Below are positions 31,357 through 38,389 of a stretch of DNA of 57,643 nt, piece after piece (within the stretch, counting starts at the first letter, position 1; each line of letters starts with the position of its first letter). Both the position numbers and the translations under genes were made by a program. The DNA lies in the NCBI GenBank assembly GCA_028823035.1, contig JAPKCI010000011.1:1-57643 (forward strand), given 5' to 3'. Source of the DNA: Rubripirellula sp. GTDB taxonomy: Bacteria; Planctomycetota; Planctomycetia; Pirellulales; Pirellulaceae. The notes beneath the pieces were generated by a model. It had not been told where the DNA came from. It was given only the letters and a program-made list of their open reading frames with translations, and made no database searches.

Positions 31357-33618
31357 CTACAGGAACCTGCTTCCTACCACATAGGTTAACCATGCACCGA
31401 TGTACGCCAAAATGGTCATGTAGGAAAAGCTCAGGATGGGCCAAAACCAAGAGTTTGTCTCTCTGCGAATCACCAAGAGGGTGCTGACACACTGGGCGCA
31501 AAGGGCAAAGAATACCATCACGGAGAGCGCAACTGGAACTGAATAGACAGGGGTGCCGTCATCGTAGGTTGATGCTTGTAAAGCTCCGACCAGACCCTCC
31601 TCTTGGGCGTCTCCGCCAAGGCTGTAAATTGTGCCGAGAGTTGCGATGATGACTTCTCGGGCTGGGAAACTTGCCAACGCACCGACGCCGATTTTCCAGT
31701 CCCAGCCGAGAGGACGCACAACTGGTTCGATGAAGTGACCGGTTCGACCTAGCATGCTGTTTTCCAATAGCTTGCTACTTTCGTTGTTCAGTTCTACCAC
31801 CAACAGTTCAGCGGCCTCACTTGACTGGTCGAGCTGTTCAATCTGCGTTTGCAGTTGGTATTGCTTGCTGTGATCACCAGGCAAATAACCCGCAAACCAG
31901 ATCAGGATGGAAGCGGCGAAAATCAATGTTCCGGCACGGATCACGAATGCTTTGCCGGCATCCCATACCCTCGACAATACCACCGCTAGTGAGGGAACTT
32001 TGTATTCGGGCAGTTCCAATACAAAGGGAGCGACTTCGCCACGTAAAATGGTTTTCTTGAGTACCCAGGCCACGGGGATTGCGACCACAACACCGACCAT
32101 ATACATCGACATCAGAACAATGGCGGGCAACGACAGCCAGCCACCAATGTAAGAAGTTTCAGGGATGAACGCGGCAATCAGCAGTAGGTACACAGGCAGT
32201 CTAGCGCTGCAACTCATCAGAGGTGCGACCATGATCGTTGCGAAACGATCACGGCGATTTTCGATCACACGGCTCGCCATCACGCCAGGTACAGCACAGG
32301 CAAACGAACTCATCATTGGCAGAAACGATTTACCGCTCAAACCAAATGTCGTCATGATGCGATCGACCAGGAAAGCCGCACGCGACATGTACCCACAGTC
32401 TTCCAGCAACGCCAAGAACAGAAAGAGTAAAGCGATTTGGGGAAGAAAAATGAGTACGCCGCCGACTCCGGCAATGATCCCATCGGTGATCAAACTGCGC
32501 AACATGCCTGGCGCCATGACAGCACAGATTGAGTCCGACATCCATGAGGATGCCGCGTCGATCAGGTCCATCGGCCAACCCGCAAAGGTGTAAATGGTCT
32601 GAAATATCAGAAACATTGTGATGACAAAGCAGACCAGCCCTGCGACACGGTGCGTTAAGATCGCATCAAGGCGATCAGTCACCGGCGATGACGGATGGGA
32701 TTCGTTGGTAAAGACGGCCGACAGTTTCTCGCGCGCCCACGCATAGCGGGCGTTGCACTCGATATCGATCGGATCGCCCAGTTCTGCGGCAAGCTGTTCA
32801 CGGATTTCGGTCAACGCAACCCTGGCGCTGTCACCATATTGTGCGATCACACGTGTTTCGGGCTCACCGCCGCGGTCCAGCAGCATCCGCTCCAGTAGGT
32901 AGTCGTCCGGAAGATCGCTGATCTTGCTCTCTGATGCACCCGTCTTGGTCGAGGTACTATTCAGGGTTTCGCGAAAGGTTGCGACGGCGCTGTAAAACTC
33001 GGATGGCAGGATGCGGCACCTTTCGTGTTCGTTGGTGTCGGAGTCCAGCTGATCCGCAATGGTTTTCTTTAACTCGGTGATTCCTGTTCGCTTTGCCGCT
33101 GACGTGGCGACGACGGGGACACCTAAACGTTCGGATAGGCGTTCCACATTGATCTGAATGCCCCGTGATTCGGCAACGTCAATCATGTTCAGAGCCACGA
33201 CGACTGGTTTGCCCAATTCGAGCAACTGGCTGACAAGGAACAGGTTGCGCTGCAGCAACAAAGCGTTGACCACGCAGACGATCAGTTTGACACCTCCATG
33301 CGCTGCCACGTTGTCTGTGAGTACCTCCACAGCAACCAGTTCATCGGGTGAACGCGGTGCCAGTGAATAGGTGCCGGGAAGATCGACCAGTTCGATTTCC
33401 TGGTCGCCCAGCTCGCAGGTACCAAGTTTCTTTTCAATCGTCACGCCGGGATAGTTACCGGTGCGAACCTTCATTCCGGCCAACGCGTTGAAGAGGGTGC
33501 TTTTGCCGGTATTCGGGTTGCCAACCAGCGCCACGCGTGGCTGAGTTTGGTCGGGATGGGTGGGTGCGTTGGAAACGGACGCCATGGCGGTTACGGCTTT
33601 CTGCTGGCACCCGCGCAT
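31357..33618 (-). CDS. feoB: Ferrous iron transporter B
   Basis: 753 residues from 33618; an ATG at 33585 giving MASVSNAPTHPDQ is an equally good start. The cytoplasmic GTPase shows G1 GNPNTGKST, G3 DLPGTYSL, and G4 NMID, followed by the guanine-dissociation-inhibitor helices. The membrane part shows the conserved Gate blocks with the essential Cys (SSFACAVPGVMASRVIENRRDRFATIMVAPLMSCSARLPVY) and a second Gate (FPAREVIIATLGTIYSLGG). It takes up Fe2+ with GTP hydrolysis. It lies between feoA (45 bases upstream if 33618 is the start) and the FeoB-associated gene. Confidence 0.96.
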   Translation of the reverse strand: MRGCQQKAVTAMASVSNAPTHPDQTQPRVALVGNPNTGKSTLFNALAGMKVRTGNYPGVTIEKKLGTCELGDQEIELVDLPGTYSLAPRSPDELVAVEVLTDNVAAHGGVKLIVCVVNALLLQRNLFLVSQLLELGKPVVVALNMIDVAESRGIQINVERLSERLGVPVVATSAAKRTGITELKKTIADQLDSDTNEHERCRILPSEFYSAVATFRETLNSTSTKTGASESKISDLPDDYLLERMLLDRGGEPETRVIAQYGDSARVALTEIREQLAAELGDPIDIECNARYAWAREKLSAVFTNESHPSSPVTDRLDAILTHRVAGLVCFVITMFLIFQTIYTFAGWPMDLIDAASSWMSDSICAVMAPGMLRSLITDGIIAGVGGVLIFLPQIALLFLFLALLEDCGYMSRAAFLVDRIMTTFGLSGKSFLPMMSSFACAVPGVMASRVIENRRDRFATIMVAPLMSCSARLPVYLLLIAAFIPETSYIGGWLSLPAIVLMSMYMVGVVVAIPVAWVLKKTILRGEVAPFVLELPEYKVPSLAVVLSRVWDAGKAFVIRAGTLIFAASILIWFAGYLPGDHSKQYQLQTQIEQLDQSSEAAELLVVELNNESSKLLENSMLGRTGHFIEPVVRPLGWDWKIGVGALASFPAREVIIATLGTIYSLGGDAQEEGLVGALQASTYDDGTPVYSVPVALSVMVFFALCAQCVSTLLVIRRETNSWFWPILSFSYMTILAYIGAWLTYVVGSRFL

Positions 33619-33663
33619 GTGCTCGCGGCAAACAGGTTTGGCGGACAGGCTGCAGAATAGTGG

Positions 33664-33897
33664 CTAACCGACAGGCTTGACGTAAACACGTCGCGCTTCA
33701 CCGCAGCGGACTGCAATGCGGCTGCCGTGCACGAAGCATTTCAGCGGATCGCCCAAAGGAGCGGGCCGGACAAACTTTACAAGTTCACCGGGGACAAAGC
33801 CCATTTCACGCAGACGCGAAGCAATTCCGTCCGCACCCGAAATGCGGACGATGTTGGCTTGTTGGCCCGGTCGGAGCTGATCGAGAGTGGTTTCCAA
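33664..33897 (-). CDS. feoA: Ferrous iron transport protein A
   Basis: A TTG at 33897 gives 77 residues, the usual FeoA length (METTLDQLRPGQQANIVRISG…). The SH3-like beta-barrel is complete (ASRLREMGFVPGELVKFVRPAPLGDPLKCFVHGSRIAVRCGEARRVYV). AAGGA lies 7 bases upstream of the TTG. Longer starts (ATG at 33936 or 33963) are open, but would put a Fur-box-like operator inside the coding sequence and add residues not typical of FeoA. FeoA binds and helps control FeoB. First gene of the operon feoA-feoB-FeoB-associated. Confidence 0.9.
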   Translation of the reverse strand: METTLDQLRPGQQANIVRISGADGIASRLREMGFVPGELVKFVRPAPLGDPLKCFVHGSRIAVRCGEARRVYVKPVG

Positions 33898-33911
33898 TAG
33901 ATTTTCCTTAA

Positions 33912-33926
33912 TGAGAATCAATCTCA
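33912..33926. promoter_or_regulatory. Fur-box-like operator upstream of feoA
   Basis: TGAGAATCAATCTCA: TGAGA and TCTCA inverted around five bases. With flanks (33907-33925) it matches about 14 of 19 positions of the classical Fur consensus GATAATGATAATCATTATC. It lies just upstream of the feoA ribosome site. A TTGACA is present on the minus strand at 33959-33964 with only a weak -10 about 17 bases on, so the site would overlap the transcription start region. Confidence 0.65.
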
Positions 33927-33964
33927 GTAAGTCCATGGTCGTTGTCGGGGAGGGCTTTGTCAAG

Positions 33965-34310
33965 GGTCGCAGATCGAAGTGGATTCAATGGCTGCCATTT
34001 TTTGGCCAGAAGTATTTGTTTCAGCTTGCTCGCCCCCGGCAGGACTTTGCCTGATAACGCTGAAAATGCAGGTTCTGCGTGATGTTGGGAACTGTATCCG
34101 ACCCCTGCGGTTGTTCTTTCAGAGGGAGCCTTTGACGTGGCGGCTGATCTTAATAGAATAAAGAGATGCGAGGACGAATCCTCGTCATCCACCCCCCGCA
34201 ACGTCGGTTCAGGAGGTGTTCGGCTTGAGGCGACTCGGCTGATCGACCTACCCGCTTTCGCCGGTCAGCGTTGGGGTTCTCCTACTAGAACCTCTTTGCG
34301 AGAGTGAACC
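33965..34310. other. Divergent region between feoA and the Tat genes
   Basis: About 350 bases, with no supported gene; small frames here are antisense to each other. It contains a short hairpin at 34169-34184 (CGAGGA, CGAA, TCCTCG) ahead of the Tat genes. Confidence 0.5.
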
Positions 34311-34520
34311 ATGATCATGAATACCATTATTCTGGGCTTCGGTATGCCCGGTTTGCCTGAGATGATGATCGTTGGACTGATTGTCCTGTTACTGTTCGGC
34401 AGCACCAAACTTCCCCTCTTGATGCGGAATTTGGGACGCAGTACGAACGAATTCAAACAGGGAATGAAAGACACGACCGATGATGAAGATTCGTCCCCCA
34501 AGTCTGATGAGTCCAACTAG
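34311..34520 (+). CDS. Twin-arginine translocase subunit, TatA/TatE type
   Basis: 69 residues. N-terminal helix, then the family hinge: GLPEMMIVGLIVLLLFGSTKLPLLMRNLGRSTNEFKQGM, where the FG and the following amphipathic helix are diagnostic. An acidic tail (DDEDSSPKSDESN) ends it. It polymerises in the membrane to form the Tat protein channel. GAGAG lies 6 bases before the ATG. The second Tat-type gene starts 2 bases after its stop, so the two form an operon. Confidence 0.9.
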   Translation: MIMNTIILGFGMPGLPEMMIVGLIVLLLFGSTKLPLLMRNLGRSTNEFKQGMKDTTDDEDSSPKSDESN

Positions 34521-34522
34521 AA

Positions 34523-34795
34523 ATGTTCGGGCTTGGTCCCTTTGAGATGGTTGTGATCGGAGTGATCGCGGTCCTCCTGTTCGGCAGTAACCTACCTGAT
34601 GTTGCGCGCAAACTGGGCGGTAGTTATCGCGAGTTACGGCGTGGGCTGAACGATGTGCAGCAGCAATTTCGTGTTGCGGAACAGGAAGCCAAAAAAACAT
34701 TCACTGGCAACGAATCTGCTAAATCAGAATTGGATGATGAGGCAGAGGACGAAGCCTTGGAACCCGCGGCACCCAAATTCAAACCACCGTCCTGA
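34523..34795 (+). CDS. Twin-arginine translocase subunit, TatA/TatB type
   Basis: 90 residues: MFGLGPFEMVVIGVIAVLLFGSNLPDVARKLGGSYRELRRGL is the membrane helix, FG hinge and amphipathic helix of a Tat A/B protein. The amphipathic helix and charged tail are longer than in its neighbour, and the short MFGLGPFEMVV start resembles TatB, but TatA is also possible. No tatC is adjacent. The pair would serve the several RR-leader proteins in this window and elsewhere. Confidence 0.85.
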   Translation: MFGLGPFEMVVIGVIAVLLFGSNLPDVARKLGGSYRELRRGLNDVQQQFRVAEQEAKKTFTGNESAKSELDDEAEDEALEPAAPKFKPPS

Positions 34796-34978
34796 ATCTG
34801 GTAAATCACTGGGGATGCCCCTGTGTTCAGGCAGGCCGGATGATCTATTTTAACTCGCGACCCCAATTTGTTTCGCTCTGATGGTGAGCGGAACTATTTG
34901 ACGCGGTCGATGGTTGGCCGACGCTTGTCGCCCATCTTGGTTCTGAATGGCTCGGACGGTGATGTCGCTGGTCTTGAC

Positions 34979-35173
34979 CTACTCGGCGTAGATGGGCGGT
35001 GCCGCGACTTGGTGCTCATTCATCAAAACTTGACCTGCTGCTGGGTTGCAGTCGCAAGACGCATCGCAGGGAGCTTTTGCACAGCCTGCATTGCTGGCGG
35101 GTTTGAGCATGTTGCGTCCAGTGGTACCGCAACCAGCGGCGATGATGAGCAACAGTGGGAAGAGCTTGCGCAC
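34979..35173 (-). CDS. Small Cys-rich lipoprotein
   Basis: 64 residues from a GTG at 35173 (MRKLFPLLLIIAAGC). The start is decided by a perfect GGAGGA 6 bases upstream; the open frame to 35239 adds residues before this ribosome site and is not used. The lipobox is IAAGC with lipid Cys 15. The mature tail is short and has four further Cys (31, 36, 40, 42: CAKAPCDASCDC). No family recognised. It could bind a metal in the outer envelope or be a small structural lipoprotein; neither is shown. Confidence 0.7.
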   Translation of the reverse strand: MRKLFPLLLIIAAGCGTTGRNMLKPASNAGCAKAPCDASCDCNPAAGQVLMNEHQVAAPPIYAE

Positions 35174-35909
35174 GGATTTTCCTCCGAAGATGATGAAACA
35201 TCCATGCCGGTTCTTGTATGTCCTACCTTGGAATGACACTCATCGGCAAACAGAGAGACTTCATTACAAGACTTCTGCTACTTTACCGATCACGCAAAAA
35301 AAGCGGGTTGAGACAATTATTCTCGCGATGCTGGCGGGTCGTCGTGAAGGATGCCTTCCTCAGGTCAAATCCCACGGGAGCGTGGTGTTTTTGGTGTCGA
35401 ATGCATGGTTCACCCAGCGACGCCAACAAGTTCTGCTTTCGCAATGGCGTCGCGGATGGTGGTCTTGCGATTTTGGTGCTGTTATGCCGCTTGATCTGAA
35501 AGGCGTGATTGTGCAACCGTTATCGGTGTTAGCCGCAGGTGCCGTTCTTTTAGCTGTTGGCAGCGGTCTTGGATCAGCGGAACAATTCTACAGAAAAGTC
35601 TTAGGTCTGGGTGGACGCGGGGCTCACATGATGGAAGGGAGTTTAGGGTACCGAATCTGATCCAGGTCATGCGATTGGCACGCGAAACTGCGAGGTTCAG
35701 CCGTGATTGATTGGTAATGGCCGCGGTTACCTTGTTTGTCGGTATTGACGCTGGCGTGAATCATGATCATGCACTCGGCGTTGAATTGCGCGCCACTGTG
35801 AACTGGTGGTCGCTGGTGGTCGGACACGGGAGACCTCGGAATTGATGCCAGCGGTAGTTGACGACCCAAGGTTCGGCGCACGTCGGTTCGCAACATGACC
35901 GCGCGTTGA
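35174..35909. other. 730-base region with no supported gene
   Basis: Apart from the leader of the lipoprotein gene I see no gene. The longest frame (35046-35660 plus) is antisense to the lipoprotein and has no protein-like character or ribosome site. No RNA gene or repeat was seen. Confidence 0.45.
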
Positions 35910-36770
35910 TCACTCTGTCAGGAAAACGTCGTAACGCCAGACGTAGTGCATGGTCAGGATCACAACAATGTTCCAGCCAAGGAAGAACAACTTGGTGAAC
36001 CACACGGGGTAGCGGCGAGGTCCGAAGCATGTATCGAAGAAAAAGAAAGTTGCGCCGGCCGCCATGAAAATGGCTACGGTGGGTGCAACAAAATTGAGAT
36101 AGGCAATCAGGCCCAGGGTCACCATGACGACGACCAGCAGGATTTTGGCCGGCAACACTCCGATTACCACCGCCGTCGACCTGCGACCTGCCTGACGATC
36201 TTCGTCAATGTCCATCAGTTGGCCGAATAATTGGCTTTGCATTGCGAACAGAGCGCCGAAGATCATCACGGCGACATGCAACTGGGGTACGTCGCATAGC
36301 CAACTTCCCAACACAAAGATCAGCAAATAACCAACCTGGTTTAACAGGTCGATAACAGGTAAGCGTTTGAAGCCCAAAGTGTTGTAACAGGCGTTGACCA
36401 ATACCAACGCGACAAACCACCCGGCCATCTTGATTCCAGCAATCCAGATGAATGCCAACAGGAATGGCATTTGTGCCAATGCTATGATCCAAGGTAGACG
36501 ACGCTGCAGGGCCTTGTCGGGTAATGCCCCGAACAGCCAGTTGCCTTTGCGGGGGTTGTGGCGATCACTTTGGGTGTCGCCGAGATCATTCCAGCCATAG
36601 GCAAGGATTCCCAGCGGAAAGCAGACATAGACTGCGCCAAGCCAGAAGGGAACCGATCCAAACATATCACGACCGGCAAAGGGCAGCAGGTAGAACCACA
36701 GGTGCGTCGGCCAGAACCCCGGTCGTGAGGTCTTGAGGGTTTCGATGATGACTTGACGTATGTTTGCCAC
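35910..36770 (-). CDS. UbiA-family prenyltransferase
   Basis: 286 residues, about eight membrane helices. The two Asp-rich motifs that bind the Mg-prenyl-diphosphate are visible: NDLGDTQSDRHNPRKGN at residue 61-77 (N61 D62, D65, D69) and LMDIDEDRQAGRRST near 186-200. UbiA enzymes join a prenyl chain to an aromatic or other acceptor; the acceptor here cannot be told (quinone, chlorophyll/haem-type and phospholipid enzymes share this fold). It starts 82 bases downstream of the DUF1501 gene on the same strand. Confidence 0.87.
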   Translation of the reverse strand: MANIRQVIIETLKTSRPGFWPTHLWFYLLPFAGRDMFGSVPFWLGAVYVCFPLGILAYGWNDLGDTQSDRHNPRKGNWLFGALPDKALQRRLPWIIALAQMPFLLAFIWIAGIKMAGWFVALVLVNACYNTLGFKRLPVIDLLNQVGYLLIFVLGSWLCDVPQLHVAVMIFGALFAMQSQLFGQLMDIDEDRQAGRRSTAVVIGVLPAKILLVVVMVTLGLIAYLNFVAPTVAIFMAAGATFFFFDTCFGPRRYPVWFTKLFFLGWNIVVILTMHYVWRYDVFLTE

Positions 36771-36852
36771 GTGGGGGCCTAATGCATTGCCGCGCTGCCG
36801 ACCATCGCCTGAACGAATCAGGCAGAGACGAGTGCAGGGGCTAATAGGGGCT

Positions 36853-38277
36853 TCAGCTTATCAACTCGTTAATGACCTGACCACCAAATTGGCTCAGTTG
36901 CTTGAATCGCCCGGCGTGGTAGTACGTCAATCGGTTGTCGTCGAGTCCCAGTAGGTGTAACAACGTGACATGGACGTCACGAATGTGATGGCGGCATTCA
37001 ACCGCTTTCGCGCCAATTTCGTCGGTAGCCCCGATGGTATGTCCCGCCTTGGTGCCACCGCCGGCGAACCACATTGCCATCGCATCGGCGTTGTGATCTC
37101 GACCGTACGATTTGCCACCTGACCGCTGCCCGTTATCAGGGGTTCGACCAAACTCTCCGCAGCAGACGACGAGCGTGTCTTTCAGTAATCCACGCTGCTT
37201 GAGGTCTTTCAGCAGAGCAGCGATCGGTTGGTCGACAGCTCGGATCAGGGATCCATGTGCTCGTTGGATATAGTCGTGGCTGTCCCAGTTGCCGGAATAG
37301 ATCTGAACAAATCGGACACCCTTTTCAATCAAACGGCGGGCCAGAAGACATTTGCGGCCAAACGGCTCCGTTTTGGTTTGTCCGATTCCATACATTTGCA
37401 GGGTCGCTGCTGACTCACCTTCCAGATCCAGAATGTCCGGTACCTCGGTTTGCATCCGGTAGGCAAGTTCATACGAATTCAGTCGCGCTTCGAGATCAGA
37501 ACGTCCGGGGCGTTGGGCAAGGTGTGCGCGATTGAGTGCGGCAAGCAGGTCCAGGTTGTCTCGTTGTCGCTCACGGGTGATTCTAGCTGGCGGATTGAGG
37601 TCCAGTATGGGACTGCCTTCGGGACGCAGAGGAGTGCCTTGGTATTGTGCGGGGAAAAATCCATTGCTCCAGTTTGCTGCGCCCCCTTGGGGGTAACTGG
37701 TTCGAGGCAGCACCACAAATCCGGGCAGGTTGTTGTTGTCTGTTCCTAATCCGTAGGTAACCCACGCCCCCAAGGCGGGATCCCCACCGAACCGGTTCCC
37801 GGTATTGACGTGATAGCACGCTGTGGGGTGGTTCACCGATTCGACGAAAGCACCTCGGTAAAAACAGATGTCGTCGACACAAGTTTGTAGATGCTCGAAG
37901 GTCGAGTTGATATCCGCCCCGCATTCACCAGCTTTAATAAAATCAAATGGACTTTTGACAAAGTATCGTTTGCCTGACGACATCGCACTCTGCTGCTTGC
38001 CCGAGCGGGTGAACTCCTGCAGATGCCGTTGGTTAAGTTCGGGTTTTGGATCGAATGTGTCGAGGTGGGAAGGCCCGCCCTCAAGCATCAAAAAAATACA
38101 CCGCTTGGCGCGTGCCGGATGATGCACTGTCTCGGTGGCCCTGTTGGACGGACTGCCATCTTCCTCGGCTTGCAGCAGCGAAGACAGTGCGACCGACCCA
38201 AGGCTGGCTCCAAGGCCATACAGAAAGTCTCGTCGGTCAGGCGTCGCGTGCAAGTGTTGGCGGTTGGTGATCTGCAT
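36853..38277 (-). CDS. DUF1501 protein, module 1
   Basis: 474 residues. The leader DRRDFLYGLGASLGSVALSSLL is Tat-like. The alkaline-phosphatase/sulfatase-like DUF1501 fold is then marked by RCIFLMLEGGPSHLDTFDPKP, GAWVTYGLGTDNNNLPGFVVL, AYRMQTEVPDILDL, CLLARRLIEKGVRFVQIYSGNWDSH, CCGEFGRTPDNG and ATDEIGAKAVECRHHIRDVHVTLLHLLGLD. Metal-ligand-like Asp and His residues are therefore conserved, but no activity has been assigned to the family. It lies 112 bases after the PSD1 gene on the same strand, the usual pairing. Confidence 0.9.
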   Translation of the reverse strand: MQITNRQHLHATPDRRDFLYGLGASLGSVALSSLLQAEEDGSPSNRATETVHHPARAKRCIFLMLEGGPSHLDTFDPKPELNQRHLQEFTRSGKQQSAMSSGKRYFVKSPFDFIKAGECGADINSTFEHLQTCVDDICFYRGAFVESVNHPTACYHVNTGNRFGGDPALGAWVTYGLGTDNNNLPGFVVLPRTSYPQGGAANWSNGFFPAQYQGTPLRPEGSPILDLNPPARITRERQRDNLDLLAALNRAHLAQRPGRSDLEARLNSYELAYRMQTEVPDILDLEGESAATLQMYGIGQTKTEPFGRKCLLARRLIEKGVRFVQIYSGNWDSHDYIQRAHGSLIRAVDQPIAALLKDLKQRGLLKDTLVVCCGEFGRTPDNGQRSGGKSYGRDHNADAMAMWFAGGGTKAGHTIGATDEIGAKAVECRHHIRDVHVTLLHLLGLDDNRLTYYHAGRFKQLSQFGGQVINELIS

Positions 38278-38389
38278 GGCTGTTGTACGTTGCCCGCTGG
38301 GCTCTCACCTCTTCGGGGGTCGGGCTTGCGGTGTCGGGTTAAATGTCGGAAAGAGCGATGGCGACCAAGTTGCCTCTTGGGCGTTGCGT

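Noticed and set aside
33979-34161. 60-codon frame between feoA and the Tat genes
   Set aside because: It lies in the divergent promoter region, has no ribosome site and overlaps a frame on the other strand.
35046-35660. 204-codon plus-strand frame
   Set aside because: Antisense to the lipoprotein gene, Arg/Gln/Cys-rich shadow sequence, no ribosome site.
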